Below are positions 33,596 to 42,686 of a DNA stretch of 64,000 bases, in pieces. The stretch is taken from contig NZ_NEJP01000014.1 of the NCBI RefSeq assembly GCF_002113125.1, positions 62,001 to 126,000 of the forward strand. Reading direction: 5' to 3'. The first letter of the stretch is position 1; every line of letters begins with the position of its first letter. A program made the translations under genes and the position numbers. The stretch is from Pseudomonas sp. B20(2017) (lineage in GTDB: Bacteria; Pseudomonadota; Gammaproteobacteria; Pseudomonadales; Pseudomonadaceae). A model generated the notes under the pieces. It saw nothing but the letters and a program-made list of their open reading frames with translations, was not told where the DNA came from and did no database searches.

Positions 33596-35872
33596 ATGTC
33601 CAGGCTTGAGGGTGAATCGGATGCGCTCGTCGGAATAAACGCCGGTTATGCGCACTTTCAACTGTCGCGCGCGCTCACTGCACGCGACAACGACGCCAGT
33701 CCGAAAGCACTTGCCCGGGTCGAACGCTGGCAAAAGGTTCTCGAAAACCTGATACATGGCCGTGCACTGTATGGCTCGCGGACTCCGTTTGCCGACCTGC
33801 CAGAATGGATCACGCTGGAAGTGGCCACTGGCGGCTTTGCAACGGGCAACCTTCTGGCCGGTGGGGAGTTGACCGCTCATGAGCGCCTGTTGGCGTCATC
33901 GATTCCCGGCATTCGAGCGGGTTACGAACGACTCGATTTGAATAGGTGGCATCTTTCAGACGAAGGCGTCAGAACGCTGCAAGAGCGATTGACGAACGAA
34001 GACTATCGGATCGATGTACCGGAAGAGGCCGCGTTGCTGACAGTGGCCTGGTTTCTGGGGCAGCAGCGCGTCGAAGAAGCCAGGACGTTGATCGAGCGGA
34101 TCGCGCCTTTCTTCGAGCGAGTGCGTTTCTTTCCCGCGGCAGCCAACGAGCGCCCGCTCTCGATGGCTGAAGTTGAAGTTTTCAATGCTGGTCAAATCAG
34201 CCTGCGGCTGTCCGTCCTCTTACCCCAGCCTCGTCTTACCGTTCAAAAGCATGTTGTTGAACGCAGGTTGCCTCTCTACGACACGGCGGTCTCGCTGTTC
34301 CTGCTGACGTACAACGATGGTTGGCCTTGCAGGTATTACCCTGAAGGCTGGTTCGAGCGCGCTTCGGCGCTCGGTAAAGAATTTGATATCGCCACTGAGG
34401 CTGATCCCCGCCGCGCGGGTAACTCCAGTGATCGGGCGGCGGAGTTGCTGGCATTGCTCAAGCAATGCTCTATCGATTCTGCATCGCTAACGGGGCGCCA
34501 GGTTGGGCGGATTCGCAGAATCGTCGACGACTTTGTAGCCAAGCATGGACACCCTGAGTCCGAAGAACATTCCAGCAAGCGCGCACAGCAGCGTCATCAC
34601 GTATCAGCCTCGGCACACTATCTGATTGCCAAGGCTGCTTCCGCGCGACTGGCAAGATATCCAGCCTCGGAAGGCATCTCCGATTTCGCGCCGTTACTGA
34701 CGCCCATCACCAACGAAGAGGCGAAGGTTTATTCATTGAAGGAGGGGGAGACCATTCCTCCTTCGATTCGTCGACGCCTCGAACGCTGCCGAAAGGGAAC
34801 GGTTGCAGAGTTGATTGAACATGGGGTCATTACCTCCGCAGATACAGTGGCGAAAGTGCTGCCGGCGATGACGGCGCAAATCTGTAGCGCCGGATATCGA
34901 GACGTAGCATTGCGGGCACTGTCTGTCGCTACCTATCGTGCGTTCAGGCGTCGACGCTCTCTATTGCTGCTGAATATGCAGCGTCAGGTGAAAATCGATG
35001 ACTTGCCTTGGGTGAGAGCCCTGGAAACCGAATACGAGGCGGGTGCTCTTGCGGTTGAAGGTGCCAGGCAGGCTTTGGTCGAAGCGTCCGCATTGACCCT
35101 TGTTGCATTTCCTCAGGCCATTCTGCCAAACAAGTTGCTTCAGGAATTTTCCTCGCTTGCCGAATCGGCCAAGCTGGATCTTCCCTTCGTAGAGGAGATC
35201 GCGGCTGACATTTTCATGGGCGCTTTCTCTGGCAAGTTCGTGAAGGCTGCCAAGCGTTCAGTCCGGTTGATGGGCGGATCTCTTTACGAACGTTATTACG
35301 ATATCGACATGGATCAGTTGGCTGCACTGCCCAAACAGCGGAAAACTCGAAGCAACAGCGGTGTGCTGGCTGATTTGTGCGCGCGGCGGGCGAATGCCGA
35401 TATCGGTAGATGGAGTCCAGCGAACAACGGCACGATCATCGAACAGCAACAGATATTGACCACGCAAAACCTGGCGATTCTGTTTGATGATTTGGACCTG
35501 AAGACGCTGTTACATGATCGCCTGGGTTCAATGGCCGAGGCATGTTTCAAATGGATATGCAGTCGGCAGCAGATGCAGATCAAGTTCTACCATGCACGTC
35601 TGGTCATGTTGAAGAACACAGCGTATGCGTGGCGCCAGATGATGTTTTACCTGTCGATGCTGGATCAGTCCCGGTTGGAGAGCGTGCTTGGAAACATTGA
35701 AGTGCATTTTGCGGCTCAATCCAGCGCATTTCAGGGGCGATTTCTTCCCGCCATGATCGGGTTGCGCATGGCGGTGTCTGGGTGTCGGTTGACTTCTGCT
35801 CACCAAGAGCGTGAGGGATGTAAGGTTTTTCTCGGGTGGACCACTGAACGGCACTGGCTAATGCCTTCCTAG
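33596..35872 (+). CDS. Unrecognised 758-aa protein immediately downstream of tRNA-Arg
   Basis: A long intact frame with ATG at 33596 and AAGGAAG just upstream (short spacing), ending in a strong terminator, so it is a real gene. I recognise no family. The N-terminal 100 residues contain FADLPEWITLEVATGGFATG; the middle (about 150-330) is rich in helices, with ARYPASEGISDF further on; the C-terminal part has NNGTIIEQQQILTTQNLAIL, then a helical end. There is no Walker, HTH, nuclease or membrane motif I can see. With only 25 bases between tRNA and ATG, expression must rely on the tRNA promoter or a promoter inside the tRNA gene. tRNA-linked cargo is often defence-related, but that is only context. 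Confidence 0.75.
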   Translation: MSRLEGESDALVGINAGYAHFQLSRALTARDNDASPKALARVERWQKVLENLIHGRALYGSRTPFADLPEWITLEVATGGFATGNLLAGGELTAHERLLASSIPGIRAGYERLDLNRWHLSDEGVRTLQERLTNEDYRIDVPEEAALLTVAWFLGQQRVEEARTLIERIAPFFERVRFFPAAANERPLSMAEVEVFNAGQISLRLSVLLPQPRLTVQKHVVERRLPLYDTAVSLFLLTYNDGWPCRYYPEGWFERASALGKEFDIATEADPRRAGNSSDRAAELLALLKQCSIDSASLTGRQVGRIRRIVDDFVAKHGHPESEEHSSKRAQQRHHVSASAHYLIAKAASARLARYPASEGISDFAPLLTPITNEEAKVYSLKEGETIPPSIRRRLERCRKGTVAELIEHGVITSADTVAKVLPAMTAQICSAGYRDVALRALSVATYRAFRRRRSLLLLNMQRQVKIDDLPWVRALETEYEAGALAVEGARQALVEASALTLVAFPQAILPNKLLQEFSSLAESAKLDLPFVEEIAADIFMGAFSGKFVKAAKRSVRLMGGSLYERYYDIDMDQLAALPKQRKTRSNSGVLADLCARRANADIGRWSPANNGTIIEQQQILTTQNLAILFDDLDLKTLLHDRLGSMAEACFKWICSRQQMQIKFYHARLVMLKNTAYAWRQMMFYLSMLDQSRLESVLGNIEVHFAAQSSAFQGRFLPAMIGLRMAVSGCRLTSAHQEREGCKVFLGWTTERHWLMPS

Positions 35873-35895
35873 ATATCGGAAAGCTCCAGGCGTAA

Positions 35896-35927
35896 CGAAA
35901 AGCCTGCTTTCAAAAGCAGGCTTTTCG
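35896..35927. terminator. Strong terminator between the 758-aa gene and xylH
   Basis: CGAAAAGCCTGCTT, loop TCAA, then the perfect complement AAGCAGGCTTTTCG; A/T ends allow use from both sides of this convergent pair. Confidence 0.85.
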
Positions 35928-35949
35928 CATTTTCAGAGATGCCTTCATT

Positions 35950-37086
35950 TCACCGCCGCCCGGTCCGCGTACTCACATCCACCCAAACAGCCAGCACCAG
36001 AATGCTGCCCTTGACGATCATCTGCCAGTAACTGTCGACGTCGAGCATCGACATGCCGTTGTCCAGGCTGGTGATGACCAGCGCGCCGAGCAACGCGCCA
36101 TAGACGGTGCCGGATCCGCCGCGCATTGAGGTGCCGCCGATGAAGCAGGCCGCGATGGCGTCAAGTTCGCCCATGCTGCCGGCCGAGGGCGAGCCGGCGG
36201 CCAGGCGGGCGGTGTTGACCACCCCGGCGAAGGCGCACATCACGCCCATGATCCCGAAAATCCACAGCTTCACGGCCTGCACATTGATACCGGACAGGCG
36301 CGTCGCTTCCATGTTGCTGCCCACGGAATAGACGCGTCGGCCGAACACGGTCTGGCTGGTCACGTAGCTGAATCCGCCCAGCAGGATCAGCAGAAGCAGG
36401 ACCGGCACCGGAATGCCGTCATAGCTGTTGAGGGTCTGGACGAAGGCGGCCAGCACCGCGCCGATCAACAACACGCGTGCCACGTCGCGCACCAGCGAGT
36501 GCGCCGCGAGGCCGTGAAGGGCGCGATTGCGCCGTTGTTTCCAGGTCAGGAACAGCGTCAGTGCGAACAGCAGGACGCCCAGACCCGCGCCGACCGCATG
36601 TGGCAGATAACCCTGGCCAATGTAGACGAGTTCCGGTGACACCGGAGCAATGGTCGTCCCGCCCGTGATCCCCAGCAAAATCCCCCGGAAAGCCAACATT
36701 CCCCCCAGCCCCACGATGAACGAAGGAATGCGCAGGTACGCCGCCATGTAACCGTTGGCAAGGCCGATCAGCAGTCCGCACACCACGACAAGGCTCAGGT
36801 TCGCCAGCAGCGGTACGTGGTAGACAACATCGAGAATGGCTGCCACGCCACCGAGCAGCCCCAGCAAAGAGCCGACTGACAAATCGATCTCGCCGCTGAT
36901 GATGACCAGTACCATGCCGCAGGCGAGAATCCCGGTGATGGACATCTGGCGCAGCAGGTTGGAGAGGTTGCGTGGTGTCAGGAATCCGCCCTCGGTCTGC
37001 CAGCTGAAGAACAGCCAGATAACCGCCACGGCAAACACCAGCGCGAGCATCTTGTAACGGGTGAAGAGTTGTTTGACCTGGTTCAT
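35950..37086 (-). CDS. xylH: Xylose ABC transporter permease XylH
   Basis: A 378-aa membrane protein of the ribose/xylose ABC permease family, with about ten hydrophobic helices. GEIDLSVGSLLGLLGG, ANGYMAAYLRIPSFIVGLGG and the C-terminal GGTSMRGGSGTVYGALLGAL are the usual marks. It forms the inner-membrane channel with XylG and receives xylose from XylF. Its start directly abuts the xylG stop, so translation is coupled. Confidence 0.94.
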   Translation of the reverse strand: MNQVKQLFTRYKMLALVFAVAVIWLFFSWQTEGGFLTPRNLSNLLRQMSITGILACGMVLVIISGEIDLSVGSLLGLLGGVAAILDVVYHVPLLANLSLVVVCGLLIGLANGYMAAYLRIPSFIVGLGGMLAFRGILLGITGGTTIAPVSPELVYIGQGYLPHAVGAGLGVLLFALTLFLTWKQRRNRALHGLAAHSLVRDVARVLLIGAVLAAFVQTLNSYDGIPVPVLLLLILLGGFSYVTSQTVFGRRVYSVGSNMEATRLSGINVQAVKLWIFGIMGVMCAFAGVVNTARLAAGSPSAGSMGELDAIAACFIGGTSMRGGSGTVYGALLGALVITSLDNGMSMLDVDSYWQMIVKGSILVLAVWVDVSTRTGRR

Positions 37087-38643
37087 TTACGCGGATTTCC
37101 GATCTTTATTGTTATGGTTTTCAGACTGGCTGAGTGCCGCAGCGAGCACCTGCTCCTGGGTCAGTTCATGGTTGATGAAGTCACCGCGCAACCGGCCTTC
37201 ACCGATCACCAGTACGCGGTCGGAAACGCCGAGCACTTCGGCCAGTTCCGACGACACCATGATGATCGACACGCCTTCGGCAGCCAGCATTCCCATCAGC
37301 TTGTAGATCTCGTACTTGGCGCCGACATCTACCCCTCGGGTCGGCTCGTCGAGAATCAGGACGCGGGGTCTGGCCAGCAGCATCTTGGCCAGCACCGCTT
37401 TCTGTTGATTGCCGCCGGACAGGCTGGTGATCGGCAGGAACGGGCTCGCGGTCTTGAGGTGCAGGCGCGAGATTTCCCGATCGATGCTGCCCAGCTCGGC
37501 TTCGGCGTCGATGCGGGTCAGTTTCGAGAAACTGTCCAGCACGGCCAGGGTGATGTTCTGGCCGACACCCAGGTCGGGAATGATGCCCTGACGCTTGCGG
37601 TCTTCGGGCACCAGACACAAGCCTGCACGGATTGATTTGAGCGGCGTGCGGGTGTCGACGAGTTGACCGTCCAGCCACACTTCACCTTCATGACGACCGG
37701 GGTAGGCGCCGTATAACGCGGTCACCAGCTCGGTGCGGCCTGCACCGACCAGCCCGGCGATGCCGAGGATTTCCCCGCGTTTGAGGGTGAACGAAATATC
37801 GTCGACCCGTTTACGCGCGGGATTGTCGACGTCGTAGCAGGTGATGTGACGCGCCTCGAAAATTACCTCGCCGATGTCGTGTGGTTCGGTGGGGTAGAGA
37901 TTGCTCATTTCCCGACCGACCATCTGGGTGATGATCTGGGGAATATCCATGTTTTCCATGGCGGTCGTTGCGATGTGTCTGCCGTCACGGATCACCGAAA
38001 TGGTGTCACACACGGCGGCCACTTCATCGAGTTTGTGGGAGATGTAGACGCAGGCCACTCCCTTGGCCTTGAGGTCGCGGATGATGTCCAGCAATACCTC
38101 GATTTCCGAACGGGTCAGGGCTGATGACGGCTCGTCGAGGATCAGCAGGCGCGCGCGTTTGTTCAGGGCCTTGGCGATTTCCACCAGTTGCTGATAACCA
38201 CCGCCGTATTGCGAAACCGGCAGTGACACGTTCATGTCCGGCACTTTCAGTTCGCGCATCAGGGCTTCGGCGCGATGGATCATCGCCGGGTAATTCATCC
38301 GCCCGCCCGGCAGTGTCAGTTCATGGCCCATGAAAATGTTTTCGGCCACCGACAGGTCGGGCACCAGCGTCAGTTCCTGGTGAATGATGACGATGCCGGC
38401 GGCTTCCGTTTCGCTGATCGATTGCGCCTTGAGCGGTTGACCGTCCCAGAGGATTTCACCGTCCCAGGTGCCATGGGGATAGACCGCAGACAGGATTTTC
38501 ATCAGCGTGGACTTGCCGGCGCCATTCTCGCCGCACAGCCCGACGCACTCACCCGGCCGGACCTTGAGGTCGATGCCGTTGAGCGCTTTGACACCGCCGA
38601 AGGTTTTGACGATGCCGTTCATTTGCAGCAGGTAGTCGGACAT
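37087..38643 (-). CDS. xylG: Xylose ABC transporter ATP-binding protein XylG
   Basis: A 518-aa double ATPase. N-terminal half: Walker A GENGAGKST, signature-region QYGGGYQQ, Walker B LLILDEPSSAL. C-terminal half: degenerate Walker A GLVGAGRTE, signature LSGGNQQKAVLAK, Walker B VLILDEPTRGVD. This asymmetry is normal for sugar importers of this class. I chose the ATG at 38643 (MSDYLLQMNG) to match XylG proteins; an ATG 15 bases upstream is possible. A REP doublet separates it from xylF. Confidence 0.94.
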   Translation of the reverse strand: MSDYLLQMNGIVKTFGGVKALNGIDLKVRPGECVGLCGENGAGKSTLMKILSAVYPHGTWDGEILWDGQPLKAQSISETEAAGIVIIHQELTLVPDLSVAENIFMGHELTLPGGRMNYPAMIHRAEALMRELKVPDMNVSLPVSQYGGGYQQLVEIAKALNKRARLLILDEPSSALTRSEIEVLLDIIRDLKAKGVACVYISHKLDEVAAVCDTISVIRDGRHIATTAMENMDIPQIITQMVGREMSNLYPTEPHDIGEVIFEARHITCYDVDNPARKRVDDISFTLKRGEILGIAGLVGAGRTELVTALYGAYPGRHEGEVWLDGQLVDTRTPLKSIRAGLCLVPEDRKRQGIIPDLGVGQNITLAVLDSFSKLTRIDAEAELGSIDREISRLHLKTASPFLPITSLSGGNQQKAVLAKMLLARPRVLILDEPTRGVDVGAKYEIYKLMGMLAAEGVSIIMVSSELAEVLGVSDRVLVIGEGRLRGDFINHELTQEQVLAAALSQSENHNNKDRKSA

Positions 38644-38684
38644 GGACAGGGCTCGCATAACAAAGACTCACATGGCACTGATCT

Positions 38685-38776
38685 TTGTGGGAGCGAGCCT
38701 GCTCGCGAAGGCGTCAGCACATTCAATCGTGATGCAAGCTGAACCACCGTCTTCGCGAGCAGGCTCGCTCCCACAA
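38685..38776. repeat. REP doublet (REPIN) inside the xyl operon
   Basis: Two perfect 26-base inverted copies, at 38685-38710 and 38751-38776, of the pseudomonad REP sequence (TTGTGGGAGCGAGCCTGCTC, then GCGAAG), separated by 40 bases. It lies between xylF and xylG. It can fold into a long hairpin in the mRNA. Confidence 0.9.
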
Positions 38777-38809
38777 GAGGTATCGCATAACCAGGGATTG
38801 ATGCCTTGG

Positions 38810-39811
38810 TTACTGCCCGGCGATCTGCGCCTTGGTATAGAAGCCGTCCTGTTCCAGCAGGTCGATGTTGTCCTTGGTCAACGGAGTCGGGGTGAGCAGG
38901 ATGGTGTCGACTTTTTTGCTGCCGTTGTCGTACTGCGAGCTGTAGGCGGGTTTCTCGTTGCGCGCCAGTTGTACCGAAAGTTTGGCGGCTTCGGAGGCGA
39001 TCAGTTTCAGCGGCTTGTACACGGTCATGGTTTGCGTGCCGGCGATTACCCGTTTGACCGCTGCCAGGTCTGCGTCCTGCCCGGAGATCGGCACCTTGCC
39101 GGCCAGTTGCTGAGCTGCCAGGGCCTGAATGGCACCGCCGGCCGTGGCGTCGTTGGAGGCGACGATGCCGTCGATTTTGTTGTCGTTACGGGTCAAGGCG
39201 TTTTCAACAATGCTCAGCGCCTCGGTCGGGTTCCATTCCTTCACCCATTGCTGGCCGACGATCTTGATATCGCCCTTGTCGATGGCCGGTTGCAGCACTT
39301 TCATCTGACCTTCGCGCAGGACTTTCGCGTTGTTGTCGGTGGGCGCGCCACCCAGCAGGAAGTAATTGCCCTTGGGCGCTGCGTGCAGCACGCCGCTTGC
39401 CTGCATTTCGCCGACCTTTTCGTTATCGAAGGAGATGTAGGCGTCGATATCGGCGTTGAGTATCAGGCGGTCATAGGACACGACCTTGATCCCGGCTTTC
39501 TTCGCTTCGGCCACCGCATTGGTCAGCACGGTAGCGTTGAACGGCACGATGACGATGACATCGACGCCACGGGAAATGAGGTTTTCGATTTGCGAAATCT
39601 GCTTTTGCTCGTTGGCATCGGCCGACTGCACGAAGACCTTGGCGTCCATTTTTTCCGCCGCGGCAACGAAGTAATCCCGGTCACGGGACCAGCGTTCCAG
39701 GCGCAGATCATCAATGGAGAAGCCGATTTTCGGGTGGGCAGCGTCGGCCATAACCGGCAGCGAAAGCAACGCCAGGGCGCCGGCAAACAGCGTGCGTTTT
39801 ACGTTCTTCAT
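38810..39811 (-). CDS. xylF: Periplasmic xylose-binding protein XylF
   Basis: A 333-aa protein with a signal peptide (MKNVKRTLFAGALALLSLPV, cut near MADA-A). The sugar-binding fold is shown by KIGFSIDDLRLERWSRDRDY, VIVIVPFNATVL and GIVASNDATAGGAIQALA, all close to XylF. It binds xylose in the periplasm and delivers it to XylGH. As first gene of the transporter group before the REP doublet, it is probably made in excess over XylGH. Confidence 0.95.
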   Translation of the reverse strand: MKNVKRTLFAGALALLSLPVMADAAHPKIGFSIDDLRLERWSRDRDYFVAAAEKMDAKVFVQSADANEQKQISQIENLISRGVDVIVIVPFNATVLTNAVAEAKKAGIKVVSYDRLILNADIDAYISFDNEKVGEMQASGVLHAAPKGNYFLLGGAPTDNNAKVLREGQMKVLQPAIDKGDIKIVGQQWVKEWNPTEALSIVENALTRNDNKIDGIVASNDATAGGAIQALAAQQLAGKVPISGQDADLAAVKRVIAGTQTMTVYKPLKLIASEAAKLSVQLARNEKPAYSSQYDNGSKKVDTILLTPTPLTKDNIDLLEQDGFYTKAQIAGQ

Positions 39812-39953
39812 GGTGGTGCGTCCTTTTATTTTTGTTTGAAAGACACGGCCTGACGATGAATATCGGGCTGGTAGAACTGTAGAGAATCAGCAGACGCAAC
39901 GGACTACAGATTTGTCGCGCAAATGTCACAGCGCCCGCTGTCCTCGTTGGCGA

Positions 39954-41270
39954 TCAGCGATGGATGAAACGGTTGACGACGTTTTCGAGCATTTCCTGCC
40001 GGCCGCTGACGGCTTGCGGATTCAGTTCGTTGGCGAAGGCGTGCTCGGCCAGTGACTGAAGATTGAACTCGCCTTTCAGGACCGCCTGGCCGAACGGCTG
40101 CTGCCAGCCGGCGTAGCGTTGATCCTTGAGTCGCTGAAGCTGATCGTTCTGGACCATGGCGGCGGCCCGCTCTAGCGACAGGGCGAGGACGTCCATGGCG
40201 CCGACGTGACCATGAAACAGATCGATCTCGTCGAGGCTCTGGCGGCGTACCTTGGAGTCGAAGTTGAACCCGCCATTGCCGAAACCGCCGGCCTTGAGGA
40301 TTTCATAGGTGACCAAGGTCATTTCCTCGACGCTGTTGGGGAATTGATCGGTGTCCCAGCCGTTTTGCGGATCGCCCCGGTTGGCGTCGATGCTGCCGAA
40401 AATCCCCAGCGAGACGGCCGTCGCCACCTCGTGATGAAAACTGTGACCGGCCAGGGTCGCGTGGTTGGCCTCGATGTTGACCTTGATTTCCTTTTCCAGA
40501 CCGAACTGCTGGAGAAAACCGAACACCGTGGCGCTGTCGTAATCGTATTGGTGCTTGGTTGGCTCCTGCGGTTTGGGCTCGATCAGCAGGTCACCTTTGA
40601 AGCCGATCTTGTACTTGTGCTCGACCACCATGCGCATGAAGCGACCCAGCTGTTCGCGCTCGCGTTTCAAGTCGGTGTTGAGCAGGGTTTCGTAGCCCTC
40701 GCGACCGCCCCACAACACGTAGTTGGAGCCCTTGAGGCGTTGAGTCGCGTTCATGGCGCTGAAGACCTGGGCAGCGGCGCAGGCGAACACCTTAGGATCC
40801 GGGTTGCTGGCGGCACCGGCGGCAAAGCGCGGATTGCTGAAGCAGTTGGCGGTGCCCCACAGCAGCTTGATTCCGCTTTCTTCCTGATGGCGTTCCAGGT
40901 GATCGACCATTTGCGCGAAGTGGTTGCGGTACTCCTTCAGCGAATTGCCCTCGGGGGCGACATCCGTGTCATGAAAGCAGTAGTAATCGATACCCAGCTT
41001 GGTGAAAAACTCGAACGCGGCCTCAGCCTTGCCAATGGCCATTTCCATCGGGTCACCGGCGTGTTGCCACGGGCGCTTGAATGTCCCTGCACCGAACACG
41101 TCGGAGCCCGGCCAGACAAAGGTGTGCCAATAGCAGGCAGCCATGCGCAGGTGTTCGCGCATGGGCTTGCCGAGGATGATTTTGTCGGCGTCGTAATGAC
41201 GGAAGGCGAGGGGCGAATCGCTGGCAGGACCTTCGTAGCGAATCCGGTCGACATCGGGGAAGTACGGCAT
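39954..41270 (-). CDS. xylA: Xylose isomerase XylA
   Basis: A 438-aa enzyme converting D-xylose to D-xylulose. Start at 41270 (MPYFPDVDRIRYEG) as in known XylA proteins. FHDTDVAPEG contains the catalytic pair H100 and D103; LLIEPKPQEPTKHQYDYD and FGSIDANRGD hold the two-metal ligands. It precedes xylF by 142 bases in the same direction and probably shares its promoter with the transporter. No xylulokinase gene is present in this cluster. Confidence 0.95.
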   Translation of the reverse strand: MPYFPDVDRIRYEGPASDSPLAFRHYDADKIILGKPMREHLRMAACYWHTFVWPGSDVFGAGTFKRPWQHAGDPMEMAIGKAEAAFEFFTKLGIDYYCFHDTDVAPEGNSLKEYRNHFAQMVDHLERHQEESGIKLLWGTANCFSNPRFAAGAASNPDPKVFACAAAQVFSAMNATQRLKGSNYVLWGGREGYETLLNTDLKREREQLGRFMRMVVEHKYKIGFKGDLLIEPKPQEPTKHQYDYDSATVFGFLQQFGLEKEIKVNIEANHATLAGHSFHHEVATAVSLGIFGSIDANRGDPQNGWDTDQFPNSVEEMTLVTYEILKAGGFGNGGFNFDSKVRRQSLDEIDLFHGHVGAMDVLALSLERAAAMVQNDQLQRLKDQRYAGWQQPFGQAVLKGEFNLQSLAEHAFANELNPQAVSGRQEMLENVVNRFIHR

Positions 41271-41346
41271 TGGCAATGTCCTTGTTGTTCTTGGTTGTTG
41301 TTCTTGGGCGTATCCCGATACTAGCAACGGCCCCATGCCTGCCGAT

Positions 41347-41382
41347 TACGAAAATCACCAACACGCAGTGCGATTTTGCGTA
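41347..41382. promoter_or_regulatory. Candidate XylR operator between xylA and xylR
   Basis: TACGAAAATCAC at 41347-41358 and GCGATTTTGCGTA at 41370-41382 form an imperfect inverted repeat in the divergent promoter region. XylR of the LacI-AraC type usually binds such dyads next to xyl promoters. Confidence 0.5.
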
Positions 41383-41458
41383 TTGAGATTCGCCCTCTGC
41401 GCGCCTAGTCTGTGCAGACCGCCTCTACGGCAAGGGGCCCGGAACAAGCATAAAAACA

Positions 41459-42634
41459 ATGAAAACCGTACCGCCTGTTCACCGCATCGCCCTGTTATTC
41501 AACGGGAGCAAGATCTATGACCGCGGCATCATCAGCGGCATCGGCAACTACCTGAGCAGCACGCGCGCGTCCTGGGATCTGTTCCTGGAAGAGGACTTTC
41601 TCTGCCGCTTGAAAGGCATCGAGCGCTGGCAGGGTGACGGGATCATTGCCGACTTCGACGATCCTCTGATTGGCGAGGCGCTGGCCGACATCAAGTTGCC
41701 CGTGGTGGCGGTGGGTGGTTCTTACCAGGATGAGCGCGCCTATCCCCAAGGGATCCCGTACGTCGCGACCGACAATAACGCGCTGATCACCATGGCTTAT
41801 GAGCATTTGATCGAGGCCGGACTGCAACGGTTCGCCTGCTTCAGCCTGCCTGAGGCGCAGGCCAATCGATGGGCCCAGGAGCGCGAAAAGGCTTTTCTGC
41901 GATTGATGCAGCGGGACAGCTTGCACGCCGAGGTCTATCGCGGCATGGGCACCAGCGCGCCGCTCTGGGACAGCGCCGTCGAACAGCTGATTGCCTGGCT
42001 CCAGAGCCTGCCCAAGCCCATTGGCATCATCGCCGTCAGTGACGCCCGCGCCCGGCAGTTGCTGCAAGCCTGCCTGACCGCCGGAATCGCCGTTCCGGAG
42101 CAAGTGGCGTTGATCGGCATCGACAACGACCCGCTGACCCGCAGCCTGACCCGGGTCCCGCTGAGTTCAGTGATCCAGGGCACCGAAACCATGGGCCGTA
42201 CCGCCGCGCAACTGCTGCACCAGATGCTCCACGGTAAGCCGTCAACGGGCGAGCATGTCCTGATCCCGCCTGAAGCGATCAACGTGCAGGTGTCGAGCTT
42301 GCACCAGCCCTTGGGCAACCCGTACGTCATGCAAGCCCTGCTGTTCATCCGCCAATATGCTTGTCAGGGCATCAAGACCGCGCAAGTGGCGGCTTATGTC
42401 GGCGTGTCGCGCTCATCGCTGGAGTCGCACTTTCGCACGGTGCGTGGTTGCAGCGTGCATGACGAGATTCTGCGTTTCAAACTGGCGGCGGCCACTCGCG
42501 GGCTGGAAAAAACCGACACCGCGATTGCGGACGTTGCCCGCACGTGCGGTTTCAAGTCCGCTCAATACCTGCACACGGTGTTTCGCCGAGAGTTCGGGTG
42601 TACGCCCCGTGAATATCAGCAGGGCGCCAGATAG
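41459..42634 (+). CDS. xylR: Xylose operon regulator XylR
   Basis: A 391-aa two-part regulator: a LacI-type sugar-binding domain at about 8-270 (HRIALLFNGSKIYDRGIISG, VALIGIDNDPLTRSL) followed by an AraC HTH domain at about 285-391 (AAYVGVSRSSLESHFR, then ADVARTCGFKSAQYLHTVFR). It is divergent from xylA. XylR activates the transport and isomerase genes when xylose binds. The N-terminal form is typical of XylR rather than of other AraC proteins. Confidence 0.93.
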   Translation: MKTVPPVHRIALLFNGSKIYDRGIISGIGNYLSSTRASWDLFLEEDFLCRLKGIERWQGDGIIADFDDPLIGEALADIKLPVVAVGGSYQDERAYPQGIPYVATDNNALITMAYEHLIEAGLQRFACFSLPEAQANRWAQEREKAFLRLMQRDSLHAEVYRGMGTSAPLWDSAVEQLIAWLQSLPKPIGIIAVSDARARQLLQACLTAGIAVPEQVALIGIDNDPLTRSLTRVPLSSVIQGTETMGRTAAQLLHQMLHGKPSTGEHVLIPPEAINVQVSSLHQPLGNPYVMQALLFIRQYACQGIKTAQVAAYVGVSRSSLESHFRTVRGCSVHDEILRFKLAAATRGLEKTDTAIADVARTCGFKSAQYLHTVFRREFGCTPREYQQGAR

Positions 42635-42686
42635 CGACGCGAGTTCCTCAAATTTTCTTCCGGTTTTTTTTCAACTGAATGATTGC

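Noticed and set aside
33497..35930. Integrative island at tRNA-Arg with integrase
   Set aside because: No integrase gene and no direct repeat of the tRNA 3' end was found before the terminator at 35896; xyl core genes follow at once.
38642..39853. 403-codon plus-strand frame
   Set aside because: Opposite strand of xylF and the REP doublet; no ribosome site or domain.
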